Counted from the stretch's first letter, positions 19,078 through 29,941 are shown. The stretch: DNA of 64,000 nt from Ancylobacter crimeensis (GCF_023016805.1 NZ_JALKCH010000015.1:38863-102862), one strand, 5' to 3'. The notes: a model not told the origin generated them from the sequence alone. Translations and numbers: made by a program.

Positions 19078-21186
19078 TCAGTACTTCTGCACCATGCACT
19101 GGCCGCCCTGGGTGCGCAGATTCTGGCACAGGTTCACGGCTTGGTCGCGATTGGCGAAGGGACCCACCTGCGTGCGGTAGTAGATGCCCTTGTCGGCGAG
19201 ATCGACCCGACGGATGCTCGGCTTGTAGTTACCAAGCACGCCCGGATATTTCGTCTGCGCCGATTTCCACACGCCCTGCGCCTCGGCCTGCGAACCGACG
19301 GAGGCAAGCTGCACGAAGAAGCCGCTGGCGGTGGAGAGGCCCGAGGCCGCGTCGACGGCTGCTGTCTGGGTCCCGCCCGCGGGATCGCGGTTGGGCGGCA
19401 GCGGAACGCCGGCATCGTCACCCGCGGGCGTTGCCGGGGCATAGGCGATCGGCGTGGAATCGGTCGGCGAGGCACCGCCCACCGGCGTCGTCGGCGAGAC
19501 CGGCGCGGGGGCCGGCGCGTCCACGACGGTGCCGTCGGCCCGCACGGTCAGCGTGCGCACGCGCCTGGGCTCGGTCGCCCCGGCGCCGGCCGCGGCGGGG
19601 GCCGCGCCACTGGCAGGCATCGCACCGGTGGGCGCGGGCGTGCTCGGGGTCGGGGCGCCGACCGTGACGTTGCGCGGCTGGGCGGCCTGCGTCACGTCCA
19701 CCGGCTGCTCCTCGCGGGGCACCACCTTCTCGCCGCCCTGCGGCGCGTCGGCGCCAACGCGGTCATAGATCACCTTCTGGCCGTCGCCATTGGGGTCGCC
19801 GGTCGGCTTGTCGGGCGTCACCTTGTTGGGCGTGTCGTCCGCCTTGATGACGGGCGGCTGGCCATCGGCGCTGCTGGCGAAATGTGCCGAACCGCCGCCA
19901 CCCTGACGCCAGACATAGAAGCCGGTGAGCGCCACCGTGCCGAGCAGAACCAGCGCGGTGACGACAACGAGCCGCTTGCGCTTGCGGGCGCGCTGCTCGG
20001 CATCGAACGCCTCATATTCCGCGGTGTAGTCGACATCGGCCTCGTCGTCATAGACGTCCTCGGCCGCACCGCGGTCATGGGCGCCGAGATCGAGGCGTTC
20101 ATCCTCGTCCGCCTCGGGTCCGGGGCGGGCGGGCGCCGCGGGCTGGGCGGGCGCAACGGGAGCGAGAGGCTGGCGGCCGGCTGGAGCCGCGGGACGCTGG
20201 GCGGACCGGTCACGGGCAAGGAAATCGGGCAGTTGCGCATCGGAAGCGCGGGGCTCGGTGCCGCGGGCTTCCGGTACCGCCGCCGGACGGCCTGCCGGCT
20301 GCCGGGCCGCGCCATAACCCTGCGGCTGGCGCGGCGGGGGCACCGGCGCGTCCATGCCATCGAAATCGAACCCCTGCCCCAGCGCATCGGCCACCGCAGC
20401 GGCACCGGCACTGGACGTATCGCGTGCGCGCTCGGTCACGGCGGGGCGGCGCGTATCGACGAAAGGATCCTGCTGGCGCGAAACGGGACGGGAGGGGTTG
20501 CGGTTGAGCTCCCTCGCCTGATTCTCCAGCGCATGCTGGTGCGGTTGGCCCGGATAGGGATCGGCCGCATTGCGCGTGGGATCGGCATAAACGTCGCGGG
20601 CGTAATTGGAGAGCGGCCCGGGTGAACCGAGCGGCATGTCGCGCGGGGCCCGGTTGCCCTGGCCATAGGCCGGGATCCGCAGATTGGCGCGAGGATCGGT
20701 GGGCGCACGGGGAGCGTCCATTCGCGGATCGTGACGCTCCGGCTCCTGCCCGCGAGGAGCTTCGCCGCGTGGAGCCTGCCCACGCGGATCCGGCTGCCGC
20801 GGCTCCAGACGCGGATCGCGCGGACGCGGCTCATGGTTGCGCGGCGGCTGTCGCGGATCGGCGGGACGCGGCTCCGGGGCACGATAGTCCTGCCCACGCG
20901 TCTCTTGCCCACGCGGCTCCTGCCCGCGGCTCTCCGGGCCACGCGACGCCTGCGGCAAAGGCTGGCGACCACCCATCGGCGCGCGAGGTTCTTGTGCACG
21001 CGGCTCCGGCGCGCGAGGGGCCGCCGGTCGCGCGGCAGGCTGGCTCGCCATCAGGTCGGCAAAAGGGTCGTCCTGCGCGATCAGCCGCGCGAGTTCGGCC
21101 AACCGCTCGTCGGCCGCGGCCCGTTCCGACGCGGACTGGGGATGAGCCTCGTCCTGCCGGTAACGTCCCCTGCTCTCGTCAACCAT
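19078..21186 (-). CDS. SPOR-domain membrane protein with long Arg/Pro-rich repeat region
   Basis: The 702-residue protein has three parts. Residues about 50-300 are low complexity with degenerate EPRG/EPRA/PRGQ-type repeats rich in Arg, Pro, Gln and Glu. A single membrane helix (LVVVTALVLLGTVALTGFYVW) lies near residue 405, preceded by a basic stretch, giving a cytosolic N-terminus. The periplasmic part is Pro/Ala-rich and ends in a SPOR domain (FFVQLASVGSQAEAQGVW through AVNLCQNLRTQGGQC) that binds denuded peptidoglycan at the septum. Known SPOR proteins act in cell division. Start MVDESRGRY is chosen over an upstream frame extension. It sits between argS and nagZ, as in relatives. Confidence 0.9.
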   Translation of the reverse strand: MVDESRGRYRQDEAHPQSASERAAADERLAELARLIAQDDPFADLMASQPAARPAAPRAPEPRAQEPRAPMGGRQPLPQASRGPESRGQEPRGQETRGQDYRAPEPRPADPRQPPRNHEPRPRDPRLEPRQPDPRGQAPRGEAPRGQEPERHDPRMDAPRAPTDPRANLRIPAYGQGNRAPRDMPLGSPGPLSNYARDVYADPTRNAADPYPGQPHQHALENQARELNRNPSRPVSRQQDPFVDTRRPAVTERARDTSSAGAAAVADALGQGFDFDGMDAPVPPPRQPQGYGAARQPAGRPAAVPEARGTEPRASDAQLPDFLARDRSAQRPAAPAGRQPLAPVAPAQPAAPARPGPEADEDERLDLGAHDRGAAEDVYDDEADVDYTAEYEAFDAEQRARKRKRLVVVTALVLLGTVALTGFYVWRQGGGGSAHFASSADGQPPVIKADDTPNKVTPDKPTGDPNGDGQKVIYDRVGADAPQGGEKVVPREEQPVDVTQAAQPRNVTVGAPTPSTPAPTGAMPASGAAPAAAGAGATEPRRVRTLTVRADGTVVDAPAPAPVSPTTPVGGASPTDSTPIAYAPATPAGDDAGVPLPPNRDPAGGTQTAAVDAASGLSTASGFFVQLASVGSQAEAQGVWKSAQTKYPGVLGNYKPSIRRVDLADKGIYYRTQVGPFANRDQAVNLCQNLRTQGGQCMVQKY

Positions 21187-21270
21187 CGCACCGATCCATC
21201 TGACTGCTGTCGCGTCCTGCCGGCTCGGGCGAGCCGGCACCATATACTGGGCGGCAGCCGATACCGGCGC

Positions 21271-23037
21271 TCACCGCATTTCTTCTGGCGCTGCGACCCC
21301 GAGAATGGCGAGCCCGGACGCGATTACGAGGGCGACCGCCTGCACCAGCGCCAGCCGAGCATGGCTCAAGAATCGATCATCTTCGATAATGAAGCGTAAA
21401 TGAGGCAGGTCTTTACCGCGATTCCACTGGGCATGCAGGGCGCTGGCGAGGTCATAGAGATAGAACGCGACCCGGTGCGGCTCACGCGCCGAGGCTGCCT
21501 GCTCGATCAGCCGGGGATAGTTCGCGAGCTGCCGGATCAACGCAACCTCGCCTTCGTCCGTCAGCCGATCGAGCGGCGCGCCGGCATAGGCGGACAGGTC
21601 CGCGGGCAATTCGCCCAGCGCCTCCTTCGCATTGCGCAGGATCGAGTGCGCGCGGGCATTCGCATACTGTACGTAGAAGACCGGGTTGTCCTTGGTCTGC
21701 TCGATCACCTTGGCAAGATCGAAGTCCAGCACCGCGTCGTTCTTGCGGTTGATCATCATGAAGCGGACCGCGTCGCGGCCGACCTCGTCGACGACCTCGC
21801 GCAGCGTGACGAAGGAGCCGGAGCGCTTCGACATCTTCACCGGCTCGCCATTGCGCAGGAGCCGGACCAACTGGCACAGCTCCACCTCCAGCGTGCCCTC
21901 GCCGCCGGTCGCCGCGGTGACCGCCGCCTGCATGCGCTTCACATAGCCGCCATGGTCGGCGCCCCAGATGTCGATCATCCGGGAGAAGCCGCGGTCGAAC
22001 TTGTCCTTGTGATAGGCGATGTCGGCGGCGAAATAGGTGTAGCTGCCGTCGGACTTCATCAGCGGACGGTCGATCTCGTCGCCGAAGGCGGTGGCCCGGA
22101 ACAGGGTCTGCTCGCGATCCTCCCAATCCTCCACCGGCTGGCCCTTGGGCGGCGGCAGCCGTCCCTCATAGACAAGATCGCGGGTGCGAAGCTCATCCAG
22201 CAACCTGTCGATGATCGAGCCGTTGCCGCCCTCCCGGTCGTGCAGGGTGCGCTCGGAGAAGAACACCTCATGGCGGATGTTGAGGGCGGCGAGGTCGTCG
22301 CGGATCATCGCCATCATCAGGTCGATGGACACGGCCTTGGCGATGGCGATCTGCTGCACCTCCGGCATCGCGGCGAGCGCGGGGCCGTATTCCCTGGCCA
22401 GCGCCTCGCCGACCGGCACGAGATAGTCGCCGGGATAGAGGCCCTCGGGAATGGAGATCGTCTCGCCCAGCGCCTCGCGGTAGCGCAGCAGCGCCGAGCG
22501 GGCGAGCACCTCGATCTGGGCGCCAGCGTCGTTGATGTAATATTCGCGCGTCACCTGCCAGCCGGCAAAGGCCAGCAGGTTCGCCAGCGCGTCGCCGAAC
22601 ACCGCGCCGCGGCAATGGCCGACATGCATCGGCCCCGTCGGGTTGGCCGAGACATATTCGACGTTCACCGCCGCGCCCCGGCCGAGATCGGCCTTGCCAT
22701 AATCGACGCCCGCCAGCAGCATCGCCTTGAGCAGCGCCGGCCAGGCGGCGCCGTCCAGCGCGATGTTGATGAAGCCGGGACCGGCCACATCCACCCGGGT
22801 GACACCCTCCACCGCGCGCAGCTTCTCCGCCAGCTTCTCGGCGAGGTCGCGTGGCTTCATCTTCGCGTCTTTGGATAGGACCATGGCCGCATTGGTCGCG
22901 AGGTCGCCATGGGCAATATCGCGTGGCGGCTCGACCACGACGCGGCTGCCATCCAGCCCTTCCGGCAGCGCGCCCTCGGCGACAAGGGCGTCAACGGCAG
23001 CGCGAACGTGATCGGCGAAGATCGCGTAGAGATTCAT
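21271..23037 (-). CDS. argS: Arginyl-tRNA synthetase
   Basis: The 588-residue class I synthetase carries HIGH as HVGH in [14 protein letters not shown] (about residues 127-140) and a KMSKRSG segment. The N-terminal Add-1 domain recognises the tRNA-Arg D-loop and the C-terminal DALR domain the anticodon. The gene lies 84 bases ahead of the SPOR gene and 56 bases after dgt on the same strand. Confidence 0.98.
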   Translation of the reverse strand: MNLYAIFADHVRAAVDALVAEGALPEGLDGSRVVVEPPRDIAHGDLATNAAMVLSKDAKMKPRDLAEKLAEKLRAVEGVTRVDVAGPGFINIALDGAAWPALLKAMLLAGVDYGKADLGRGAAVNVEYVSANPTGPMHVGHCRGAVFGDALANLLAFAGWQVTREYYINDAGAQIEVLARSALLRYREALGETISIPEGLYPGDYLVPVGEALAREYGPALAAMPEVQQIAIAKAVSIDLMMAMIRDDLAALNIRHEVFFSERTLHDREGGNGSIIDRLLDELRTRDLVYEGRLPPPKGQPVEDWEDREQTLFRATAFGDEIDRPLMKSDGSYTYFAADIAYHKDKFDRGFSRMIDIWGADHGGYVKRMQAAVTAATGGEGTLEVELCQLVRLLRNGEPVKMSKRSGSFVTLREVVDEVGRDAVRFMMINRKNDAVLDFDLAKVIEQTKDNPVFYVQYANARAHSILRNAKEALGELPADLSAYAGAPLDRLTDEGEVALIRQLANYPRLIEQAASAREPHRVAFYLYDLASALHAQWNRGKDLPHLRFIIEDDRFLSHARLALVQAVALVIASGLAILGVAAPEEMR

Positions 23038-23093
23038 CGGGCAGGCTCCGAAAGGATCGGGCGGGGCGCTTCCCCCGCAAAGGTGCCGAGGCC

Positions 23094-24266
23094 CTAGCGC
23101 AGTTCCGGTGTCCGGTCAAAGAGCCGCTGGTGCTCGGCCAGCGCATAGCGGTCGGTCTGGCCGGCAATGAAATCGGCGATGCGGCGGGCTCGCCGGGCTT
23201 CGGGAAGGTTCTCCACCGTCTCGCGCCACTCCGCCGGCAGGGCCGTGCTGTCGTCCATGTAGCGGGCGAAGAGATCGCGCACCACCTGTCCGGCCTCGTC
23301 CATGATCCGCACGACCCGCGGGTGCCGGTACATGCGGCGGAACAGAAAGGCCTTGATGGTGCGCTCCGCCTCCGCCGTGCGTCCGGAAAAGCCGACCAGA
23401 GCCTGCCCGGCATGGCGCACATCGTCCGACGACGCGAGGCCGAGCGTCCCGGCGCGACGGTGCGTCTCGCGCACGACATCCTCGATCAGCACCGTGATCA
23501 TGCGCCGGCCGATCTCATGCACGAAGCGCGAGGTGCCGATGCCCGGCCAATCCGCCCGGATGCCCGCCACCACCTCGCCGAGCAGCGGAAGCTCGGCCAG
23601 CTCATCGACGGTGAACAGCCGGGCGCGCAGGCCGTCATCCATGTCGTGGACGTCATAGGCGATGTCATCGGACAGGGCGGCGACCTGCGCCTCCGCGCTC
23701 GGCCAGCTCCACAGCCACAAATCCTGCCGCTCGGCATGGGCGGCGATCGCATGGGGCGGCGGCTCGGCGAGCGGACCGTTGTGCTTCACGATTCCTTCAT
23801 GGCTCTCCCAGGTGAGGTTGAGCCCGTCAAAGGCCGGATAGCGGTTCTCCAGCCGGGTGACGACGCGGAGCGACTGCGCATTGTGGTCGAAGCCGCCATA
23901 GGCCGCCATGCAGGCATCGAGCACCCGCTCGCCGGCATGGGCGAAGGGCGGGTGGCCGAGATCGTGCGCGAGCGCCAGCGCCTCGGCCAGATCCTCGTCG
24001 AGCCCCAGCGCCCGCGCGATGGAGCGTGCGACCTGAACCACCTCGAGCGTGTGGGTGAGCCGGGTGCGGAAATGGTCGCCTTCATGATAGACGAAGACCT
24101 GCGTCTTGTGGGCGAGCCGGCGGAAGGCGCTGGAGTGGATGATGCGGTCGGCGTCGCGGCGGAAGGCACTGCGATTGCCGGCGTCGCTCTCGGCCACGAT
24201 GCGCCCGCGGCTTTCCTCGGCGCGGGCGGCATAGGCCACGCGCGGCACGGCTGCGGCGACCGCCAT
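23094..24266 (-). CDS. dgt: Deoxyguanosinetriphosphate triphosphohydrolase-like protein
   Basis: The 390-residue HD-domain protein has the metal ligands in [16 protein letters not shown] and [17 protein letters not shown], followed by the [13 protein letters not shown] segment. Family members hydrolyse dGTP or other dNTPs to nucleoside and triphosphate and limit the dNTP pool; the alphaproteobacterial branch is often only annotated as dGTPase-like. The start [10 protein letters not shown] is 12 codons into the frame. It is divergent from erpA with a 123-base gap. Confidence 0.93.
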   Translation of the reverse strand: MAVAAAVPRVAYAARAEESRGRIVAESDAGNRSAFRRDADRIIHSSAFRRLAHKTQVFVYHEGDHFRTRLTHTLEVVQVARSIARALGLDEDLAEALALAHDLGHPPFAHAGERVLDACMAAYGGFDHNAQSLRVVTRLENRYPAFDGLNLTWESHEGIVKHNGPLAEPPPHAIAAHAERQDLWLWSWPSAEAQVAALSDDIAYDVHDMDDGLRARLFTVDELAELPLLGEVVAGIRADWPGIGTSRFVHEIGRRMITVLIEDVVRETHRRAGTLGLASSDDVRHAGQALVGFSGRTAEAERTIKAFLFRRMYRHPRVVRIMDEAGQVVRDLFARYMDDSTALPAEWRETVENLPEARRARRIADFIAGQTDRYALAEHQRLFDRTPELR

Positions 24267-24389
24267 CCGGTGTTCTCCCTGGCTCCGATGTCGCCAGCGC
24301 ACGGCAGAAGCGCGCCGGCGGCCCTTTGACTCGCGGCCGCGCGCACTTAACTATTGCGGCAGATCATATTCAACCGCGAAGGCTGCGCG

Positions 24390-24749
24390 ATGAACGCACC
24401 TCTTTCCCCGGAATCCGGCGACCCCATCCCCGTCATCGTGACGGAGCGGGCGGCGCGCCGCATTGCCGAGATCCTCTCCGGCGAGCCCGACGCCAGCGTT
24501 CTGCGCGTAAGCGTGGAAGGCGGCGGCTGCTCCGGCTTCCAGTATCGCTTCGACATCACCCGCGAACGCGAGGACGACGACCTCGTGATTGCCGAAAGCG
24601 GGGCGACGGTCGTGATCGACCCGGTCTCGCTGGAATACATGTCCGGCTCGCAGCTCGATTTCGTCGATGACCTGATCGGCGCGTCCTTCAAGATCAGCAA
24701 CCCGCACGCCACCGCGTCCTGCGGGTGCGGCACCAGCTTCGCGCTCTGA
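24390..24749 (+). CDS. erpA: A-type iron-sulfur carrier protein, ErpA-like
   Basis: The 119-residue protein has the HesB/IscA fold with the three cluster-binding cysteines Cys47 (GGGCSGF), Cys111 and Cys113 (SCGCG). It receives Fe-S clusters from the assembly machinery and passes them to apoproteins; IlvD, encoded nearby, is an Fe-S enzyme of the client type. The start MNAPLSPE is preferred over a frame extension of 12 codons. The stop overlaps the next start by one base (TGATG). Confidence 0.93.
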   Translation: MNAPLSPESGDPIPVIVTERAARRIAEILSGEPDASVLRVSVEGGGCSGFQYRFDITREREDDDLVIAESGATVVIDPVSLEYMSGSQLDFVDDLIGASFKISNPHATASCGCGTSFAL

Positions 24750-25525
24750 TGGCATCCTCGGGCGGCCCGCTTGGAGTGCTGTGCGCGCTCCGCGAGGAAC
24801 TCGCCGTCCACATCGCCGAACTCGACCATGATGAGACCGTCGATGTCGCCGGCATGCGCTTCCATCGCGGCCGGATCGACGGGCAGGAGGTCGTTCTGGT
24901 GCTCGCCGGCATGGGCAAGGTCAATGCCGCCATCGCGGCGACCCTGCTGATCGCGCGTTTCAAGGCCCGCTGCCTCGTCTTTTCCGGCGTGGCGGGCGGG
25001 CTGGATCCGGCGCTTTCCATCGGCGATGTCATCATTGCCGAGCACGTCATCCAGCACGATGCCGGCTACACGGCTGCCGATGGCTTCGTGCCGTATCAGC
25101 CCGGGTTCCTGCCCTTCTTCAATCCCACCGATGCGCTCGGCCTTTCCGCCCACGCCGCGCTCCTCGCCCGTGCGCGCCTCGCGCTGGAGGCACTGACCCT
25201 CGCCCCGCTCTCGCAGGCGGCTGGCGGGGCGGGGCGGGCACCGGGGATCCACTTCGCCCGCATCCTCACCGGCGACCAGTTCGTTGCCTCCGAGCCGCTA
25301 CGCGAGCGCCTGCACCGTGAGTTTTCCGCTGCCGCGGTGGAGATGGAGGGCGCCGCGATGGCGCAGGTCTGCGAAGCCTTCGGCGTGCCGTGGCTCGTCA
25401 TCCGCGTGCTGTCGGATCTTGCAGGCCGGGATTCGCATATGGATTTCGCCGCCTTCGGCGCGGAGGTGTCCCTCGCCTGCTCCCGCATCCTTCGCACGCT
25501 TCTTCCGGTACTGTCGGCACCGTGA
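24749..25525 (+). CDS. 5'-methylthioadenosine/S-adenosylhomocysteine nucleosidase family protein
   Basis: The 258-residue product is of the PNP/UDP phosphorylase superfamily. An N-terminal REE with a candidate catalytic Glu (residues 15-17), FSGVAGGLDP, the VEMEGAAMAQVC ribose-binding block and an LSDLAG segment with the catalytic Asp fit the MTA/SAH nucleosidase group. It would release adenine from MTA or SAH, feeding the methyl and sulfur cycles. The middle region is somewhat divergent, so another nucleoside substrate cannot be excluded. Translationally coupled to erpA. Confidence 0.85.
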   Translation: MASSGGPLGVLCALREELAVHIAELDHDETVDVAGMRFHRGRIDGQEVVLVLAGMGKVNAAIAATLLIARFKARCLVFSGVAGGLDPALSIGDVIIAEHVIQHDAGYTAADGFVPYQPGFLPFFNPTDALGLSAHAALLARARLALEALTLAPLSQAAGGAGRAPGIHFARILTGDQFVASEPLRERLHREFSAAAVEMEGAAMAQVCEAFGVPWLVIRVLSDLAGRDSHMDFAAFGAEVSLACSRILRTLLPVLSAP

Positions 25526-25542
25526 TTCGAAGGGAAGACCGC

Positions 25543-26337
25543 ATGCGCATCGCCACCTGGAACGTGAACTCGATCAAGCAGCGGGTGGACCACGCACAGG
25601 CCTGGCTGAAGGAGACGCAGCCGGACATCGTGTGCCTGCAGGAGATCAAATGCGTGGATGAAGCCTTTCCGCGCGAGGTTTTCGAGGGGCTCGGCTACAA
25701 CGTCGCCGTGCACGGCCAGAAGGGCTTCAACGGCGTCGCCATCCTCTCCCGATACCCGTTCGACGAGGTACGCATCGGCCTGCCGGGCGATGACAGCGAC
25801 GTGCAGTCCCGCCTGATCGAGGTGGTGGTATCGACCGCGAGCGGCGTGGTGCGCGTGTGCGGCATCTACCTGCCGAACGGCAATCCGCCGCTGACCGAGA
25901 AATACCCCTACAAACTCGGCTGGATGGCGCGCCTGAAGGCGCTGATCGCGGACCGGCTGACGCTGGAAGAACCTTTCATCGTCGCCGGCGACTACAACGT
26001 CATCCCCGCCCCGGAGGACGTTCACGACCCGGCCGCCTGGGCGGGCGACGCCCTGTTCCTGCCGCAAACGCGAGAGGCATTCCAGCAATTGCTCAATCTC
26101 GGCATGACCGATGCGCTGCGTGCCGCGAGCGACGCGCCGCAGCTCTACACGTTCTGGGATTATCAGGCCGGCGCCTGGCACAAGAACAACGGCATCCGCA
26201 TCGACCACCTGTTGCTCTCGCCACAGGCCGCGGACCGGTTGAAGGCTGTCGGCATCGACAGGCACACGCGGAGTTGGGAGAAGCCCTCCGACCACGTGCC
26301 GGTTTGGGCCGATATCGACCTCGCCGCACGGGCTTAG
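25543..26337 (+). CDS. xthA: Exodeoxyribonuclease III
   Basis: The 264-residue endonuclease/exonuclease/phosphatase-fold enzyme starts MRIATWNVNSIKQR, carries the catalytic Glu in LQEIKC, GDYNVIPAPEDVHD in the middle, and ends with the RIDHLLLS and SDHVPVWADI blocks. It is the main AP endonuclease and 3'-repair enzyme. The frame extends upstream through the nucleosidase gene, but the family start and the spacing of 17 bases to that gene's stop support this ATG. Converges on the exoR-like gene. Confidence 0.96.
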   Translation: MRIATWNVNSIKQRVDHAQAWLKETQPDIVCLQEIKCVDEAFPREVFEGLGYNVAVHGQKGFNGVAILSRYPFDEVRIGLPGDDSDVQSRLIEVVVSTASGVVRVCGIYLPNGNPPLTEKYPYKLGWMARLKALIADRLTLEEPFIVAGDYNVIPAPEDVHDPAAWAGDALFLPQTREAFQQLLNLGMTDALRAASDAPQLYTFWDYQAGAWHKNNGIRIDHLLLSPQAADRLKAVGIDRHTRSWEKPSDHVPVWADIDLAARA

Positions 26338-26382
26338 GGACAGCCTGCCCGATCCATTCGCTTCGATTGCAAGCTCAGGCGA

Positions 26383-27210
26383 TTAGCGATCGACCTTCAA
26401 GTGCTGCTCGAGATAGACCAGCGCCATCGCCCGCTCGTCCGAGTTCGCCGCATTGAAGGCATCGTCATACAGGTCGACGATCCACTTGTCGTTCGGTCCG
26501 GCCGCCCCGTCGCGGGCCAGCGTCAGCCACATAAGGCCGCGTGCCGCCTGCCTGGGAATGCCCTCGTCGCCCTTGAACAGCAGGCTGCCGAGCGCCGCCT
26601 GCGCCTGATACTGGCCCTTCTGCGCCGCAAGGCCCAGCCAGCGGGCGGCAAAGCGCGGATCGCGCTGCACGCCGTTGCCGTCGATATAGAGCCGGGCAAG
26701 CTGGTACTGCGCGTCGGGATCGCCAAAATAGGACGCCGCATAGGCGAACATATCCCGCGCGCGGCCGAGGTCGCGGCGCACCTTGCTGTTGGGAATCCCG
26801 CTCAGATAGTAGCTGCCCAGCGCCACGAAGGCATCCGCCACGAAACGCGCCTGCGGGGCCGAGGGGTTGTCGTCGGCATGCATGTTGGCGATCTGGGTGA
26901 AGTAGTCGAATGCCTTCATCTGGTCGCGAGCGACGCCCTCGCCATCGGCATACATGCGCCCGAGCTTCCACTGCGCGCCGGGGTGGCCCTGCTCGGCAGC
27001 ATAGCGCAGCGAGTCGATGCCCTTCTCGGTATCGCCGGAGCGCAGCGCCTGCGTGCCATAGCGCACGGCTTCCTCCAGCGGCGCTCCGGCGGGAAGGGCC
27101 GGAGCCGGGGCGGGCGCGGATTCCGTGTCGCCACTGAACGCGGCAACCGGCAGCGGCGCAAGACAGAGCGCCACCAGAAGGACGAAGAGGGAGCGCTCAA
27201 ATGTCCGCAT
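26383..27210 (-). CDS. exoR: ExoR-like periplasmic Sel1-repeat regulator
   Basis: The 275-residue protein has a signal peptide ([20 protein letters not shown], cleavage after VAA) and Sel1-like helical repeats, for instance [25 protein letters not shown] near residues 70-95 and [14 protein letters not shown] near 165. Length, repeat layout and wording closely match rhizobial ExoR, a periplasmic protein that represses the ExoS/ChvI two-component system controlling exopolysaccharide, motility and acid response. Orthology is my inference from remembered sequence. The start overlaps the ilvD coding end by 14 bases, so translation may be coupled to ilvD. Confidence 0.7.
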   Translation of the reverse strand: MRTFERSLFVLLVALCLAPLPVAAFSGDTESAPAPAPALPAGAPLEEAVRYGTQALRSGDTEKGIDSLRYAAEQGHPGAQWKLGRMYADGEGVARDQMKAFDYFTQIANMHADDNPSAPQARFVADAFVALGSYYLSGIPNSKVRRDLGRARDMFAYAASYFGDPDAQYQLARLYIDGNGVQRDPRFAARWLGLAAQKGQYQAQAALGSLLFKGDEGIPRQAARGLMWLTLARDGAAGPNDKWIVDLYDDAFNAANSDERAMALVYLEQHLKVDR

Positions 27211-28924
27211 AGCACGATATCTCGGCTGCGCCGCCGGGATGAGTGACCGCGCCCTGGCGGGCGGGCCCCACGGCCTGCGCGAACTTCCAGATGGCCCCCG
27301 AGCCAAACGAAGACGGACGCGATACCCACTCCGCCCGGCGGGCGGCGAGTTCCTCGTCGGACAGGGCCACGTTCAGCGTGCCCTCGACCGCGTCGATCGA
27401 AATAATATCCCCGTCGCGCAGCAGCCCGATCGGCCCGCCAACCGCCGCCTCCGGTCCGACATGGCCGATGCAGAAGCCGCGGGTGGCGCCGGAGAAGCGC
27501 CCGTCGGTGATGAGAGCGACCTTGTCGCCCATGCCTTGCCCGTAAAGAGCAGCGGTGGTGGCCAGCATCTCGCGCATGCCGGGACCACCTTTCGGCCCCT
27601 CATAGCGGATCACGAGCACTTCGCCTTCGGCATAGGTCCGGTTGGTGACGGCCTCGAAGCAAGCCTCCTCGCTGTCGAAGCAGCGGGCCGGCCCGGTGAA
27701 GGTCTGGTTCTTCAGGCCGGCCACCTTCACGATCGCCCCGTCGGGCGCGAGGTTGCCGGCAAGCCCGACCACGCCGCCGGTGGCGGTGATCGGCGCATCG
27801 GCCGGGCGCACCACGTCCTGATCCGGGTTCCACTTCACCGAAGCGAGGTTCTCGGCGATCGTGCGGCCGGTCACGGTGAGGCAGTCGCCATGCAGAAAGC
27901 CATGGTCGAGCAGCGTCTTCATCAGCAGCGGAATGCCGCCCACCTCGAACATGTCCTTGGCGACATAGCGCCCGCCGGGCTTGAGGTCGGCGATATAGGG
28001 CGTGCGCTTGAAAATGGCCGCGACGTCGAACAGATCGAAGGCGATGCCCGCTTCATGGGCGATCGCCGGTAGGTGCAGTGCCGCATTGGTCGAACCGCCC
28101 GAAGCCGCGACCACGGTGGCGGCATTCTCCAGCGCCTTCCTCGTCACGATGTCGCGCGGGCGGATCTGCCGGGCGATGAGGTCCATGATCTGCTCGCCGG
28201 CCATGGCGCAGAACCGGTCGCGGATCTCGTAGGGCGCCGGCGCACCGGCCGAATAGGGGAGCGCGAGGCCGATCGCCTCGGAGACGGTCGCCATGGTGTT
28301 GGCGGTGAACTGCGCGCCGCAGGCCCCGGCGGAGGGGCACGCCACCTGCTCGATCTCGTCGAGGTCGGCGTCGGACATCAGGCCGACCGAATGCTTGCCA
28401 ACAGCCTCGAACATGTCCTGCACGGTAACCGGCTGGCCGCGGAACGAACCGGGCAGGATCGAGCCGCCATAGATGAAGATCGACGGCACGTTGAGCCGCA
28501 CCATCGCCATCATCATGCCGGGCAGTGACTTGTCGCAGCCGGCGAGGCCGATCAGGGCGTCATAGGAATGGCCGCGGATGGTGAGCTCGACGGAATCGGC
28601 GATCACCTCGCGCGAGGCCAGCGAGGATTTCATGCCCTCATGGCCCATCGCGATTCCGTCGGTGACGGTAATGGTGCAGAACTCGCGCGGCGTACCCTTG
28701 GCGGCAGCGACGCCTTTCTTGACCGCCTGGGCCTGCCGCATCAGCGAGATGTTGCAGGGAGCGGCCTCATTCCAGCAGGATGCGACGCCGACGAGCGGCT
28801 GGTGGATCTGCTCGGCGGTCAGCCCCATCGCATAAAGATAGGACCGGTGCGGGGCGCGCGACGGTCCTTCCGTCACATGCCGGCTCGGCAGGTCCTTCTT
28901 GTCGATGATGGTGGTGACGCCCAT
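27197..28924 (-). CDS. ilvD: Dihydroxy-acid dehydratase
   Basis: The 575-residue IlvD/Edd-family enzyme has Fe-S ligand cysteines in [25 protein letters not shown] and [14 protein letters not shown], and ends with the typical [15 protein letters not shown]. It dehydrates dihydroxy-isovalerate and -methylvalerate in valine/isoleucine synthesis and needs an iron-sulfur cluster. The C-terminal wording fits IlvD rather than phosphogluconate dehydratase. A TTG two codons upstream (28930) has a better spaced GGAAAG ribosome site and may be the true start. Confidence 0.95.
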   Translation of the reverse strand: MGVTTIIDKKDLPSRHVTEGPSRAPHRSYLYAMGLTAEQIHQPLVGVASCWNEAAPCNISLMRQAQAVKKGVAAAKGTPREFCTITVTDGIAMGHEGMKSSLASREVIADSVELTIRGHSYDALIGLAGCDKSLPGMMMAMVRLNVPSIFIYGGSILPGSFRGQPVTVQDMFEAVGKHSVGLMSDADLDEIEQVACPSAGACGAQFTANTMATVSEAIGLALPYSAGAPAPYEIRDRFCAMAGEQIMDLIARQIRPRDIVTRKALENAATVVAASGGSTNAALHLPAIAHEAGIAFDLFDVAAIFKRTPYIADLKPGGRYVAKDMFEVGGIPLLMKTLLDHGFLHGDCLTVTGRTIAENLASVKWNPDQDVVRPADAPITATGGVVGLAGNLAPDGAIVKVAGLKNQTFTGPARCFDSEEACFEAVTNRTYAEGEVLVIRYEGPKGGPGMREMLATTAALYGQGMGDKVALITDGRFSGATRGFCIGHVGPEAAVGGPIGLLRDGDIISIDAVEGTLNVALSDEELAARRAEWVSRPSSFGSGAIWKFAQAVGPARQGAVTHPGGAAEISCYADI

Positions 28925-29224
28925 GTCCAAGCACGCTTTCCATCTGCAATGGCAAGGTCAGAGCTTTGCGCTCATTCCTTAATGTCCACTGCGTCTCGGA
29001 CGGATTTCGTGCCGGTTTGTGGCGGCTTCGCGGCGTTTGGGCCGAAGGTTCCTTTCCATCTGGTTAATGAATCGTAGTGTTGCTCACACGTCACAAATCG
29101 TTGTTGGCGCCCGGCGAAGCGGGTTCCTTGCCTTCCGCAACGGGAGAAACAGTGAAAGCGCTGCCGCAGGATCCGCCGCCAAGCACCTGCGCAGTTAGGC
29201 CGTTGGGCCATCTTCCGCTAACGA
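28925..29224. other. Intergenic stretch upstream of ilvD
   Basis: About 300 bases separate the ilvD start from the MgtC-family stop. The half nearer ilvD (28970-29110) is more AT-rich than its surroundings and presumably holds the ilvD promoter. I could not fix a convincing -35/-10 pair, leader peptide or attenuator, and no credible small gene was seen. Confidence 0.5.
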
Positions 29225-29941
29225 CTAGTCCGCCACGCGACTCATCCAGCCCGCACTCGTCACCCCCGGCAACTGCCGCAGCGAGGCGACGGCGGCGTTG
29301 AGCTCGTCCACACGCACCGAGGTGGCGACCAGCGTGGCGTTGAGCTCTTCATGTTCTTCGCCGCGCTCGGTCGCCTCGATCTCGCCGACCGGGTATTTCG
29401 CTGCCTGCAGCACCCCGGCCATTTTCGCGCGAACCTCGCTCGCCCGTTCGGTGCGTACCACGACGAAGACCTCGAAGGTCGATTCCACGGCGCTGATATC
29501 GTGCGGCAGGCGCTCCAGCACCCGCACGAGCGGCCGCAGCATGGTGTTTCCGGCGAGCACGAACAGGGTTAGGAGCCCCGCCTGGGCGATGAGATCGGCT
29601 CCCGCGCAGGCGCCCACCGCGGCCGAGCACCAGAGCGTCGCCGCCGTGTTGAGGCCGCGAATATTCGCGCCTTCCTTCATGATGACGCCGGCGCCGAGAA
29701 AGCCGATGCCGGAGACCACATAGGCGACCACCCGCACCGCGCCATCCGGGCCGGCAAGGTGCATCGCCATGTCGACGAACTGGCACGCGCCGATCGACAC
29801 CAGCACATTGGTGCGCAGTCCTGCCGTGCGCTGCCGCCACTGCCGTTCGGCCCCGATCAGCGTGCCGAGCGCGAAGGCCGCCACAAGGCTCACCAGCGTG
29901 TCGAGGAAGTCGGCTGAGCGGAAGGTGTCGATGAACTGCAT
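29225..29941 (-). CDS. MgtC/SapB-family membrane protein
   Basis: The 238-residue protein has four or five N-terminal membrane helices with the family block GAERQWRQRTAGLRTNVLVSIG near residues 30-51 and GIGFLGAGVIMKEG near 78-91, followed by a soluble C-terminal domain of about 90 residues resembling an ACT-like fold. MgtC proteins support growth under low magnesium or in host cells and in Salmonella act on the F-type ATP synthase. Whether this member does so is unknown. It stands alone between ilvD and valS. Confidence 0.9.
   Translation of the reverse strand: MQFIDTFRSADFLDTLVSLVAAFALGTLIGAERQWRQRTAGLRTNVLVSIGACQFVDMAMHLAGPDGAVRVVAYVVSGIGFLGAGVIMKEGANIRGLNTAATLWCSAAVGACAGADLIAQAGLLTLFVLAGNTMLRPLVRVLERLPHDISAVESTFEVFVVVRTERASEVRAKMAGVLQAAKYPVGEIEATERGEEHEELNATLVATSVRVDELNAAVASLRQLPGVTSAGWMSRVAD

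Noticed and set aside
20700..21050. Short repeated DNA units suggestive of a CRISPR or tandem array.
   Set aside because: They are codon-level repeats of EPRG-like peptides inside the SPOR gene, irregular in length and without spacers.
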